Assembly (NCBI RefSeq): GCF_019805165.1
Contig: NZ_RWIJ01000016.1
Span: 1-64,000, forward strand
Reading direction: 5' to 3'
DNA length: 64,000 bases
Source: Azospirillum sp. 412522
GTDB taxonomy: Bacteria; Pseudomonadota; Alphaproteobacteria; Azospirillales; Azospirillaceae
Shown: positions 52,398 to 61,372 of the stretch, piece by piece
Layout of the letters: the number at the start of each line of letters is the position of its first letter
How positions within the stretch are numbered: the stretch's first letter is position 1
Notes under the pieces: generated by a model
Told to the model about the DNA's origin: nothing
Seen by the model: the letters and a program-made list of their open reading frames with translations, nothing else
Databases searched by the model: none
Program-made: the position numbers and the translations under genes

Positions 52398-54113
52398 ATG
52401 GCCTATGCGGCTTCGACGTCGGACGCTGTCCGACCGATGACGGGCGAGGAGAAGAAGGTCATCTTCGCATCGTCGCTTGGGACCGTTTTCGAGTGGTATG
52501 ATTTCTATCTCTACGGATCGCTCAGCGCGGTCATCGCCGCACAGTTCTTTTCCGGCGTCAACCCGACCGCCGCCTTCATCTTCGCACTGATGGCGTTCGC
52601 TGCCGGCTTCGCGGTCCGCCCCTTCGGCGCCCTGGTCTTCGGCCGTCTCGGCGACATGATCGGCCGCAAATACACCTTCCTGGTCACCATCCTCATCATG
52701 GGCCTGTCGACCTTCATCGTCGGCATCCTGCCCAACTACGCGTCCATCGGCATCGCCGCCCCGATCATCCTGATCGGCCTGCGCCTGCTTCAGGGCTTGG
52801 CGCTGGGCGGCGAATATGGCGGTGCCGCCACCTACGTCGCAGAACATGCGCCGCACGGCCGCCGCGGCAACTACACCTCCTGGATCCAGACCACGGCGAC
52901 GCTCGGCCTGTTCCTGTCGCTGCTGGTCATCCTCGGCTGCCGCGTCGCGATGTCGCCGGAGGACTTCAACGCCTGGGGCTGGCGCATCCCGTTCCTGATC
53001 TCCATCGTGCTGCTCGGCATCTCGGTTTGGATCCGGCTGATGCTGAACGAGTCGCCTGCCTTCAAGAAGATGAAGGAAGAAGGCAAGCATTCGAAGGCAC
53101 CTCTGACGGAATCCTTCGGCGAGTGGAAGAACCTGAAGGTCGTCCTGCTCGCCCTGTTCGGGTTGGTCGCCGGTCAGGCGGTGGTCTGGTACACGGGCCA
53201 GTTCTATGCCCTGTTCTTCCTGACGCAGACGCTGAAGGTCGATGCCCAGGCGGCAAACCTGATGATCGCGGCGGCCCTGCTGATCGGCACCCCGTTCTTC
53301 GTGATCTTCGGCACGCTGGCCGACAAGATCGGCCGCAAGCCGATCATCATGGCCGGGCTGCTGCTGGCCTGCCTGACCTATTTCCCGCTGTTCAAGGGCA
53401 TCACCCACTACGCCAACCCGGCGCTCGAGGAGGCCATCGCCACCGCCCCGGTCGTCGTGGTCGCCGACCCGAACGAATGCTCGTTCCAATTCAACCCGGT
53501 CGGCACCAGCCAGTTCACCAGCTCCTGCGACATCGCCAAGAGCGCGCTGGTGAAGCGCGGCATCCCCTACACCAACGAAGCGGCCACGGCGGGCACCGTC
53601 GCCTCGATCAAGGTCGGCAGCACGGTCATCCCCAGCTATTCCGCCCTGCCGCAGGCCAACACCACCGTGTCGCTGAGCCACGGCCCGGCCACCGCCGCTA
53701 CCCCGACCGACGCCAAGGCGGCCGGTGCCGCCTTCGACAAGGGCCTGGGCGACGCGCTGAAAGCCGCCAACTACCCACCGAAGGCCGACCCGGCCCGCAT
53801 CGACACGGTCATGGTCGTCGCCCTGCTGACGGTGCTGGTCATCTACGTGACCATGGTCTACGGCCCGATCGCCGCCATGCTGGTGGAGATGTTCCCGACC
53901 CGCATCCGCTACACCTCGATGTCGCTGCCCTACCACATCGGCAACGGCTGGTTCGGCGGCTTCCTGCCGACGACCTCCTTCGCCATCGTGGCTGCCACCG
54001 GCGACATCTATTCCGGCCTCTGGTACCCGATCGTCATCGCCGCCGCGACCCTGGTGATCGGCCTGCTGTTCGTCCGCGAGACCAAGGACGTGGACATCTA
54101 CCAACACGACTGA
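52398..54113 (+). CDS. MHS family MFS metabolite/H+ symporter with a large extra-membrane insert
   Basis: This encodes a 571-residue, 12-helix transporter. The N-terminus ASSLGTVFEWYDFYLYGSL and LGGEYGGAATYVAEHAP are signatures of the metabolite:H+ symporter family (substrates such as citrate, proline, shikimate, alpha-ketoglutarate or short carboxylates). Typical members have about 430-450 residues. Here about 110 extra residues, roughly 355-465 and mostly polar with two cysteines, sit between late helices and likely face the periplasm. Location just before crbS suggests a carboxylate such as acetate or propionate. The ATG at 52398 has GGGAGGG nine bases upstream; a GTG at 52389 is less likely. 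Confidence 0.88.
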   Translation: MAYAASTSDAVRPMTGEEKKVIFASSLGTVFEWYDFYLYGSLSAVIAAQFFSGVNPTAAFIFALMAFAAGFAVRPFGALVFGRLGDMIGRKYTFLVTILIMGLSTFIVGILPNYASIGIAAPIILIGLRLLQGLALGGEYGGAATYVAEHAPHGRRGNYTSWIQTTATLGLFLSLLVILGCRVAMSPEDFNAWGWRIPFLISIVLLGISVWIRLMLNESPAFKKMKEEGKHSKAPLTESFGEWKNLKVVLLALFGLVAGQAVVWYTGQFYALFFLTQTLKVDAQAANLMIAAALLIGTPFFVIFGTLADKIGRKPIIMAGLLLACLTYFPLFKGITHYANPALEEAIATAPVVVVADPNECSFQFNPVGTSQFTSSCDIAKSALVKRGIPYTNEAATAGTVASIKVGSTVIPSYSALPQANTTVSLSHGPATAATPTDAKAAGAAFDKGLGDALKAANYPPKADPARIDTVMVVALLTVLVIYVTMVYGPIAAMLVEMFPTRIRYTSMSLPYHIGNGWFGGFLPTTSFAIVAATGDIYSGLWYPIVIAAATLVIGLLFVRETKDVDIYQHD

Positions 54114-54152
54114 GGATCGCCACCGGGCATTGCCATTGTACGGCTGAAAGGG

Positions 54153-54177
54153 CGGGCGGAGGGTTTCCCTCCGCCCG
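54153..54177 (+). terminator. Terminator of the MHS transporter gene
   Basis: CGGGCGGAGGG and its complement form an 11-bp stem with a TTT loop, 39 bases after the stop, followed by a weak AT-rich stretch. Confidence 0.65.
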
Positions 54178-54248
54178 TTCGCGCAATTTTGTGATAACAT
54201 CCACCGCCATAGGGAGAAGAAGTCCAAAAACGGGATGCGAAAAGCCCC

Positions 54249-57200
54249 ATGGAAAGCTGGTTCATTCTGGCCGCCTCGCTGGCCTATCTGCTGTCGCTGT
54301 TCGCCATCGCGTGGTACGGCGACAGGACCGGCCCTCACGGCAACGACCGGCGGACACCGTGGCTCTATGCACTGAGCTTCGGCGTCTACTGCACCTCCTG
54401 GACCTTCTACGGCGCGGTCGGCCGGGCGGCGACCGGCGGCTTCTACTTCCTGCCGATCTACATCGGGCCGATCCTGATGATCGGGCTGGGCTGGCCGGTG
54501 CTGGCCCGCATCGTCCGGGTGGCAAAGTCCGAGAACGTCGTTTCCATCTCCGACTTCCTGTCGGCGCGCTACGGCAAGAGCCGCAGCCTGGCCGCGCTCG
54601 TCACCGTCGCCGCGGTGATCGGGCTGCTGCCCTACATCGCCCTGCAACTGAAGGCGATCAGCGTCAGCTTCGAAATCCTGGCCGGGGCCTCGCTGGGCAC
54701 CGGCCTCAGCCAGATGCCCGGCGGGACGGCTTTGATGGCGGCGCTGCTGATGGCGGCCTTTGCCATCCTGTTCGGCGTGCGCAGCGTATCGGCCAACGAA
54801 CATCACCGCGGCCTGATGATGGCCATCGCCGCGGAGTCGGTGGTGAAGCTGGCGGCGGCGCTGGGGGTGGGCGGGGCCATCGCCTTCTCCGTCTTCGGCG
54901 ACCCGGCCACCTTCATCGACGCCGCCGTCCGCCATCCGGGTTTCCTGCAACTGATCCGGCTCGACAACATCGGCACCGACTGGTGGGTGGCCTGCCTGCT
55001 GTCGGGGCTGGCGATCCTCTGCCTGCCGCGCCAGTTCCACGTCGCGGTGGTGGAGAACACCCATGGCGGCGACGTGCGGTCGTCGGCGAAGCTGTTCCCG
55101 GCCTATCTGGTCGCGATCAACCTGTTCGTCCTGCCGGTGGCGCTGGCAGGACTGATGCTGTTCCCCGACGGAACCACCAACGCCGACACCTTCATGGTGT
55201 CGATTCCCTTGAGCCAGGGCTGGCCGTGGCTGGCGCTCGCCGCCTTCATCGGCGGGCTGTCGGCCGCCACCAGCATGATCCTGGTCGAGATGGTGGCGCT
55301 CAGCACCATGATCTGCAACGACGTCGCCGTCCCGCTGCTGATGGCGCTGCGCCCGGAAGACCGGCGGCTGCGCGACGATCCGGCGGGCATCCTGCTGCTG
55401 GTGCGGCGGTCGGCGGTGATCGTGCTGGTGCTGCTGTCCTATGGCTGCTATCGGCTGATCGGCCCGGCCTTTCCGCTGGCGACCATCGGCATGATGAGCT
55501 TCACCGCGGTGGCGCAGTTCGCCCCCGCCCTGCTCGGCGGCCTGGTCTGGAGCCGCGCCAGCCGCAGCGGCGCCTTCGCCGGCATCTGCGCAGGCTTCGT
55601 CGGCTGGGCCTACACCATGCTGCTGCCCTCCTTCGCCGATGCCGGATGGCTGGCCTCCAGCGCCTTGCGCGAGGGGCCGTTCGGCCTGACCGGCCTCAGC
55701 CCGGTGGCGCTCGCCGGCATCGCCGGCATCGACCCGCTGACCAACGCCGCCCTGTGGAGCCTGGGGCCGAACATCCTGCTGTTCGTGCTGGTCTCGCTGC
55801 TGACCCGCCCGTCGACGCTGGAACGCCAGCAGGCGGCCCGGTTCATGAGCCTGCGCCGTGCCTCCGACGGCGAGCCGCACGGGCCGCGCGGGGCCGCGCT
55901 GGCCGACCTGCACGACCTCGCGGTGCGCTACGTCGGACAGTCGCGTGCCGATGCCGCCTTCCGCCGCTTCACTGGCGTGGCCGACGGCGACCTGCGCACC
56001 GCCCTGCTGATGCGCACCGACGGGGAGGCGATCCAGCTGACCGAACGGCTGCTGGCCGGCGCCGTCGGGTCCGCCTCGGCCCGCGTGGTGGTGGCGGGCC
56101 TGCTGTCCGATCGCCGGCTGTCGCGCACCGACGCGCGGTCGATCATCGACGAGGCCTCGCGCGCCATCCTGAAGCAGCACGAGCTTCTGCGCGCCACCGT
56201 GGAGAATGTGCCCCAGGGCATCGCCGTGTTCGACGAGGACTGGCGCGTCGCCACCTGGAACAACCAGTTCCTGGTGCTGCTCGACCTGCCGGACGGCTTC
56301 GTCCAGGTCGGCACCTCGTTGCAGGACATCGTCGGGCTGATCGCCCGACGCGGCGAATACGGCCGAAACGGCGAGATCGAAACGCTGCTGGAACGCCGCT
56401 CCGACCCGCGCCGGCGCAACAGGCCCGATGTCTATGAACGGGTGCGGCCCGACGGCACGGTGCTGGAGATCGCCACCAATCCGATGCCCAGCCCAAAGCC
56501 GGGCGGCGGCGGCTTCGTCGCCGTCTACACCGACGTCACCGAACGCCATCGCGCCGCCGCCGCCCTGCGCGAAGCCAACGAGACGCTGGAACGCCGCATC
56601 GAGGAGCGCACCCACGCCCTGTCCGAGGCGAAGGCGGAGGCCGAGCGCGCCAACCGCGGCAAGACCCGCTTCCTGGCGGCGGCCAGCCACGACCTGTTGC
56701 AACCGCTGCATGCCGCCCGGCTGTTCCTGTCCGCCCTTTCCGAACGCAACGGCGACAGCGCCATCCGCCAGATCGACACCTCGCTGCGGTCGGTGGAAAC
56801 CATCCTGGGCGATTTGCTGGACGTGTCGAAGATCGACAGCGGCGTGGTGAAGCCCAACCCGGTGCCGATGCGGATCGAGGAACTGCTGAAGCCGCTGGGC
56901 GAGGAGTTCACCGTGCTGGCCAGCCGCCACGGGCTGGGGCTGCGGGTGGTCGACTGCTCCGCCATCGTGCGCAGCGACCCGACGCTGCTGCGCCGCATCC
57001 TGCAGAACTACCTCGCCAACGCGGTGCGCTACACCCGCACCGGCCGCATCCTGCTGGGCTGCCGCCGGCGGGGGAATTTCCTGTCCATCGAGGTGTGGGA
57101 CACCGGCCCCGGCATCCCCGAGCACAAGGTGCCGGAAATCTTCATGGAGTTCCGCCAACTCGACAACGACGCCGACGACCGTGGCAAGGGCCTTGGCCTC

Positions 57201-57752
57201 GGCCTCGCCATCGTCGAGCGTCTGGCCGGCATCCTCGGCCACACGGTACAGGTGCGCTCCAGGGTCGGGCGGGGAAGCGCCTTTTCGGTGCTGGTGCCGC
57301 TGACCGACGAGCCGGTGGCCGCCCGCGCGGTGGTGGCCCGCCCGCGCGGCCGGGACCTGCGCGGCGTCCTGGTGCTCTGCCTGGAGAACGAACCCGCCAT
57401 CGCCCGCGCCACCGAGGATCTGCTGTCGAGCTGGTCCTGCCGCGTCGTCACCGCCGTCGCTCCGGAGGTTGCCCTGGCGAAGCTGGAGGGACGGACGCCC
57501 GACGTGATCCTGACCGACTACCATCTGGACCGCAGCCTGACCGGGGTGGAGGCCTTGGCGACCTTGCGTGCGTCCTTGGGCAGCGACATCCCCGCCGCCG
57601 TCGTTACCGCCGACCGCGACGCCGCCGTGCGCGAGGACATCGAGGCGGCAGGCTGCCGGTTACTTTACAAGCCGGTGCGCCCGGGGGCGCTCAGAGCGCT
57701 GCTGGGGCAGTTGCTGGCGGAGGGGCAGCGGATGGCGGGATTAAATTTTTAG
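54249..57752 (+). CDS. crbS: CrbS-like hybrid sensor kinase fused to a sodium/solute symporter domain
   Basis: This 1167-residue protein has an SLC5-type symporter domain of about 12-13 helices (about 1-530) fused to a kinase. A PAS domain follows (NVPQGIAVFDEDWRVATW), then a coiled coil, HisKA with the ASHDLLQPLHAARLF box (His about 815), ATPase domain (RRILQNYLANAVRYT, GKGLGLGLAIVERL) and a C-terminal receiver (ILTDYHLD, Asp about 1088). Such proteins (CbrA/CrbS) sense or transport nutrients; CrbS with CrbR switches on acetate use. The LuxR-type partner crbR lies just beyond an AT-rich insert. Confidence 0.9.
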   Translation: MESWFILAASLAYLLSLFAIAWYGDRTGPHGNDRRTPWLYALSFGVYCTSWTFYGAVGRAATGGFYFLPIYIGPILMIGLGWPVLARIVRVAKSENVVSISDFLSARYGKSRSLAALVTVAAVIGLLPYIALQLKAISVSFEILAGASLGTGLSQMPGGTALMAALLMAAFAILFGVRSVSANEHHRGLMMAIAAESVVKLAAALGVGGAIAFSVFGDPATFIDAAVRHPGFLQLIRLDNIGTDWWVACLLSGLAILCLPRQFHVAVVENTHGGDVRSSAKLFPAYLVAINLFVLPVALAGLMLFPDGTTNADTFMVSIPLSQGWPWLALAAFIGGLSAATSMILVEMVALSTMICNDVAVPLLMALRPEDRRLRDDPAGILLLVRRSAVIVLVLLSYGCYRLIGPAFPLATIGMMSFTAVAQFAPALLGGLVWSRASRSGAFAGICAGFVGWAYTMLLPSFADAGWLASSALREGPFGLTGLSPVALAGIAGIDPLTNAALWSLGPNILLFVLVSLLTRPSTLERQQAARFMSLRRASDGEPHGPRGAALADLHDLAVRYVGQSRADAAFRRFTGVADGDLRTALLMRTDGEAIQLTERLLAGAVGSASARVVVAGLLSDRRLSRTDARSIIDEASRAILKQHELLRATVENVPQGIAVFDEDWRVATWNNQFLVLLDLPDGFVQVGTSLQDIVGLIARRGEYGRNGEIETLLERRSDPRRRNRPDVYERVRPDGTVLEIATNPMPSPKPGGGGFVAVYTDVTERHRAAAALREANETLERRIEERTHALSEAKAEAERANRGKTRFLAAASHDLLQPLHAARLFLSALSERNGDSAIRQIDTSLRSVETILGDLLDVSKIDSGVVKPNPVPMRIEELLKPLGEEFTVLASRHGLGLRVVDCSAIVRSDPTLLRRILQNYLANAVRYTRTGRILLGCRRRGNFLSIEVWDTGPGIPEHKVPEIFMEFRQLDNDADDRGKGLGLGLAIVERLAGILGHTVQVRSRVGRGSAFSVLVPLTDEPVAARAVVARPRGRDLRGVLVLCLENEPAIARATEDLLSSWSCRVVTAVAPEVALAKLEGRTPDVILTDYHLDRSLTGVEALATLRASLGSDIPAAVVTADRDAAVREDIEAAGCRLLYKPVRPGALRALLGQLLAEGQRMAGLNF

Positions 57753-57836
57753 TACAGCTTCACTCGCCACAAGAGAGTTTTACTGATTCTCAGAATACAT
57801 TACCACTCCGATAATATTTTCTACATTGTGAATTTT
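57753..57836. other. Left edge of an AT-rich island
   Basis: GC content falls sharply at the crbS stop. This short gap has no gene and no recognisable recombination site; it contains many A/T runs but no clear hairpin terminator for crbS. Confidence 0.5.
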
Positions 57837-59381
57837 CTATATTTTATTTCTGATCAAAAGAGTTCTGTTGTCAACACAGATGGTCATCGATTCTTCATAA
57901 ACATTGACATCATTTACGTATCCAAATCGATATATGTCTTCCAGTTTTGGGAATGCGGGGTTCGAGATGTTAATGATCGTCAAACCCTCTCCCTTACCTG
58001 CAACATATATCTTTTCTTCATGCAAATCAATTTTGAAAGAATTTCCCGTTCCGGCAAGGGTATTAACTATTTTCGGTGGGTTAGGCAAGTCGATATATAA
58101 AGTTTCTAGCTGTCCAGACCAGCTATTTACATATCCGAAGTTTCCTTTAAAGACCATATTCGTGCTAAATCTCTCGGAGTTTCCCGGTATCAAGAATTTT
58201 TCTTCCAATTTTTGCTTGTCTTTAATAGAAACCACTCTCAATCCTTGATATCTGCTAGGCAAAAATACGTAATTATCATATATTCCAATGCCATTCGAGG
58301 GATTGTAGGACATAGAATCATACAAATCAATTTTAGGATTTCCATTATTCACTACTTGAATGATTCCCCATGCCTTGCTTCCTCTAAATAGAATCTCACT
58401 CTTGCTAATACTCTGTATGTCCGATATACCTCCAGCATTGGTGTCGATTTTCCATATTTCCTTCAACAACCCTGGGCTGTTCTCAGCTAGAAACGTGATT
58501 TTAGAGTCGTTACCCGCAACAGCAATTCCATCGGAAAACGATATCATTCGTTCTGGGTTTCCAATCTTAATTTCCCCCCCCTTTTTTAAGGAAAGTTTGT
58601 TATCACTCTTTTCTATATAATAATAGTCTATGTATCCACTATTTTCTTCACTCTCCACAATATATGCAGCAGCAAGAAATCCTGAATTAATGGCAGATGA
58701 TACGCAGCGGCCTCTTAATTTTACCTCTGAGGAAACAGTCAGATTGTTTTTCTTCGCAGAAATAATAAAATCTGTGTAGTTACTCCCTATACTCCCTTTT
58801 CTGTTCTTAGCTGTTGCGACTATCCTATGCTTCCCCACCGAGAAATCAGTCCTTGAAAATTTTTTTCCTGCGCCTACTATCTTCCCATTATCTGTCCACT
58901 CTATATCATCATCACCAAGTTCGCCCGTTTCAGGATCGAAAGCGCTTGCCAAAAAATTAATCCTATATTCCTCAGGAAACTCAGAATTTGTTGACGGACT
59001 CAATATCTGTACTTTTACAGAGCTATCAACTTTTTTTACACTTAAATACATATATGCAATGGTACCAATGAGCAAAATTACGGACGCAGATAGAAATGTA
59101 ACAGCAGCAATGTAGTATCTTCTTTCCTTGACATTTATCTGTCTAATCGCGATTTCATAAGCTTGCTGTTTGGTTAATTTCTCAGTATCTACGTCAAACC
59201 ATTCAAGGTAAGCCTTTATTACTTTTACCCTTTCCCCCTCTGGGGCATCTCTTATAATTTTCCCTTGTTCTTTTATCTTGTTTTTATAAACAAAATAGAA
59301 AACAGCAATCAGAAACGCAGCAAGAGAAAATCCGCTACTTATCTGGGTTACCGTGTTCCAGATAGTTACAGGCTCTGACAT
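57837..59381 (-). CDS. AT-rich hypothetical membrane protein with Ig-like domain and beta-propeller
   Basis: This is a 514-residue protein whose DNA is far more AT-rich than anything else in the window, with codons such as AAA, ATA and TTA. Helix 1 is about 15-33 and helix 2 about 90-113, joined by a charged loop (ERVKVIKAYLEWFDVDTEKLTKQQAYE). Residues 122-208 look like an Ig/PKD domain (WTDNGKIVGAGKKFSRTDFS, VGKHRIVATAKNRKGS). From about 215 to the end are LVIVD-like propeller blades (GLRVVSIKDKQKLEE, GLTIINISNPAFPKL). The large domain would be extracytoplasmic. AGGG precedes the ATG. Function unknown; acquisition by transfer is inferred. No partner gene is linked. Confidence 0.78.
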   Translation of the reverse strand: MSEPVTIWNTVTQISSGFSLAAFLIAVFYFVYKNKIKEQGKIIRDAPEGERVKVIKAYLEWFDVDTEKLTKQQAYEIAIRQINVKERRYYIAAVTFLSASVILLIGTIAYMYLSVKKVDSSVKVQILSPSTNSEFPEEYRINFLASAFDPETGELGDDDIEWTDNGKIVGAGKKFSRTDFSVGKHRIVATAKNRKGSIGSNYTDFIISAKKNNLTVSSEVKLRGRCVSSAINSGFLAAAYIVESEENSGYIDYYYIEKSDNKLSLKKGGEIKIGNPERMISFSDGIAVAGNDSKITFLAENSPGLLKEIWKIDTNAGGISDIQSISKSEILFRGSKAWGIIQVVNNGNPKIDLYDSMSYNPSNGIGIYDNYVFLPSRYQGLRVVSIKDKQKLEEKFLIPGNSERFSTNMVFKGNFGYVNSWSGQLETLYIDLPNPPKIVNTLAGTGNSFKIDLHEEKIYVAGKGEGLTIINISNPAFPKLEDIYRFGYVNDVNVYEESMTICVDNRTLLIRNKI

Positions 59382-59420
59382 CTTACCCTCACTAGAGGTG
59401 GTCTAAAAAACTTACGAAAC

Positions 59421-59449
59421 GACGCCGCAATACTTCTTGCAACGGCGTC
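59421..59449 (-). terminator. Terminator of crbR
   Basis: GACGCCG and its complement form a 7-bp stem. Read on the minus strand, it is followed by GTTTCGTAAGTTTTTTAGAC, a T-rich tail, about 80 bases beyond the crbR stop. Confidence 0.6.
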
Positions 59450-59530
59450 ACTTGCTAAATTTCTTATGGACCATATTACTTTGCATAGAAAGAAGAATAA
59501 ACAGAAAGATAGAACAAAAGTGGCTAACCT

Positions 59531-60181
59531 TCATTCGACTGGCGGCGGTGGCGCGGCGGACAGAGCCAGCTGGCTTGCCAGCACGGCCGCCTGTGTCCTG
59601 GTCAGTACGCCGAGCTTGCGCAGGATCGTCGTGACGTGGGCCTTCACCGTCGTCTCGGCGACGTTCATCTCGTAAGCGATCTGCTTGTTCAGCTTGCCTT
59701 CGGCAATGCCGGCCAGGACGCGGAGCTGCTGCGGCGTCAGGGTGGCGGCGCGCTGGGCCGGGTCGGGAGCGTCGGTCTCGGGACCGCCGTTGATCTCCGG
59801 CAGCCACAGCTCACCGTCCAGCACGGCATGGATCGCTTCGATGATCTGGGTGTTGGGGGCGGATTTCGGAACGAAGCCGGAAGCGCCATAGTCGATGGCG
59901 CGCTGGATCGTCACCGGATCCTCCGATGCCGAGACCACGATCACCGGAATCGCCGGATGTTCGGAGCGCAGCATCATCAGCCCGATCAGGCCGCTCATCC
60001 CGGGCATGTGCAGGTCCAGCAGGATGATGTCCGGCGGTTCTCCGGTGTCCAGCAGCGGCTTGATCTGCTCGAACCGCGACGCTTCCAGGATCACGGCGCC
60101 GGGAATCGCCTGCCCGATGGTCTGGGTCAGGGCGGTCCGCATCAGCGGATGGTCGTCGGCGATCAGGATGCGGTGCGACAT
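59531..60181 (-). CDS. crbR: CrbR-like LuxR family response regulator
   Basis: This 216-residue protein has a receiver domain (D9-D10 in IADDHP, phosphoacceptor D56 in IILLDLHMPG, K in FVPKSAP) and a LuxR/FixJ-type HTH at about 149-195 (LTPQQLRVLAGIAEGKLNKQIAYEMNVAETTVKAHV). The NKQIAYEMNVAETTVKAHVT text and length are like CrbR/AgmR regulators, partners of CrbS in acetate metabolism. The gene is convergent with crbS, now separated from it by the AT-rich insert. It is expected to activate an acs-like gene, which is not in this window. Confidence 0.9.
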   Translation of the reverse strand: MSHRILIADDHPLMRTALTQTIGQAIPGAVILEASRFEQIKPLLDTGEPPDIILLDLHMPGMSGLIGLMMLRSEHPAIPVIVVSASEDPVTIQRAIDYGASGFVPKSAPNTQIIEAIHAVLDGELWLPEINGGPETDAPDPAQRAATLTPQQLRVLAGIAEGKLNKQIAYEMNVAETTVKAHVTTILRKLGVLTRTQAAVLASQLALSAAPPPPVE

Positions 60182-60309
60182 CGGCCTTCTTGGGATTTTC
60201 CGGTTATGGACATTCCGGGATTAAAACCGTTCCAACAGTATCCCCTTGCAGCCACCCGTTGACAACTGCGCCCAATGCCGCGCGTCGAAGTTTCCGGTGG
60301 ATCTTCCCG

Positions 60310-61323
60310 TTATACGTCCGCGGACGGAATGGCGCCGGCGCTGGTGCGTTCGTGAATGGCCTGCCGCCGGAAGCGGTACAACTCGGCGGGCCGCCCGCCG
60401 GTCTGGCCTTCATACCGGCCGGTCGGCTCGACGAAGCCGCCGGAGATCATCAGGCGGCGGAAATTCTGCTTGTGCACCCGCTCGCCCGACAGCGCCTCCA
60501 CCACCAGCTGGAGCTGGTGCAGGGTGAAGGTCGGCGGCAGCAGCTCGAAGACGATGGGGCGGTAGCGCAGCTTGCCGCGCAGCCGTTCCAGCGCGGTCGC
60601 CAGGATGCGCCGGCCGTCGCGCGCCATCGGCCGGCCGAGCGCGCGCGGCATCGGACCGCCGGGGGAAACGGAGGATTCGACCCGCGCCGCCAGGTCGCGG
60701 TCGCGGAAGGCCTCCACCACCAGCCCGGCTTCATAAAGCAGTTCGAACCGCTCCAGCACACGCTCCATGTCCCAGTCGGCGCCGTCCAGGCCGAAGGCCA
60801 TCTGCGCACGCTCCGCCCGGCGCAGACGGTTCTCCTCGTCGGGGGCGGAGGCGACCCAGCCGCCGAGCGCCGGGGCGATCACTCCGTCCAGCAGCGGCGG
60901 ACGCTGGTCGCGCCAGTCCTCCCACGGGAAATGGTCGTAGAGGTCGCGCCATTCGGCCGAGGCGTCGCCGCCCAGCGGGCCGTCGCGGACCAGCGCCAGA
61001 TAGCCGACCACGACCGACCGCGGGCCGCCGAACAGCTCGTGCGGGTCGCGGTGCCGGTCGCCGAAGGTGTAGAGCTGCTCGACATAGCGCAATGCCAGCC
61101 CGGACAGCCCCTCCGCCACCGCGCGGACGCCGTCCTGCAAGGTGCGGAACCGCTCGGGTTCGAAGGGCGCGCCGGGCAGCGCGTCGCGATGCGGCAACGG
61201 CTCGTCGCCGCGCCGGTGGTCTTCCGGCACGGTGAAGCCGCTGCGCACCGTCACCACGCGCGGCGTCCCGCCGGTCACCGCGACGATGGCGACCGACAGG
61301 CCGAGTTGCAAAGGATGGGTCAC
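60310..61323 (-). CDS. NrtR-like regulator (NUDIX domain plus winged helix)
   Basis: This 337-residue protein has an N-terminal NUDIX fold in which the catalytic NUDIX box is degenerate (TLQDGVRAVAEGLSGLALRYVEQLYTFGD instead of GX5EX7REXXEE), and a C-terminal winged helix (FTLHQLQLVVEALSGERVHKQNFRRLMISGGFVEPTG). This is the architecture of NrtR, which senses ADP-ribose and represses NAD genes. No NAD biosynthesis gene is adjacent. The start is a GTG at 61323. Its ribosome site, AGGAGAGGGG, lies in the arm of a hairpin 3' of gltA, so the two genes may be coupled. Confidence 0.85.
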   Translation of the reverse strand: MTHPLQLGLSVAIVAVTGGTPRVVTVRSGFTVPEDHRRGDEPLPHRDALPGAPFEPERFRTLQDGVRAVAEGLSGLALRYVEQLYTFGDRHRDPHELFGGPRSVVVGYLALVRDGPLGGDASAEWRDLYDHFPWEDWRDQRPPLLDGVIAPALGGWVASAPDEENRLRRAERAQMAFGLDGADWDMERVLERFELLYEAGLVVEAFRDRDLAARVESSVSPGGPMPRALGRPMARDGRRILATALERLRGKLRYRPIVFELLPPTFTLHQLQLVVEALSGERVHKQNFRRLMISGGFVEPTGRYEGQTGGRPAELYRFRRQAIHERTSAGAIPSADV

Positions 61324-61330
61324 GGCGCGC

Positions 61331-61353
61331 CCCTCTCCTTCGAACGGAGAGGG
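61331..61353 (-). promoter_or_regulatory. Hairpin between gltA and the NrtR-like gene, overlapping the ribosome site
   Basis: On the minus strand CCCTCTCC and GGAGAGGG form an 8-bp stem with a 7-base loop, just after the gltA stop. The second arm contains the ribosome site of the NrtR-like gene. It may be a weak terminator or a sequestering structure. Confidence 0.5.
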
Positions 61354-61372
61354 AGCGTCCGGTTGCTTGGGA

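Noticed and set aside
52377..57524. A very long open frame on the minus strand (about 1700 codons) opposite the MHS transporter and crbS
   Set aside because: Its translation is low-complexity and rich in His, Gln, Arg, Asp and Gly, as expected for the antisense of GC-rich genes. The plus-strand genes have intact domain motifs.
57753..59530. The AT-rich interval considered as a prophage or toxin-antitoxin remnant
   Set aside because: There is only one complete gene, with no phage, integrase, toxin or antitoxin motifs in it.
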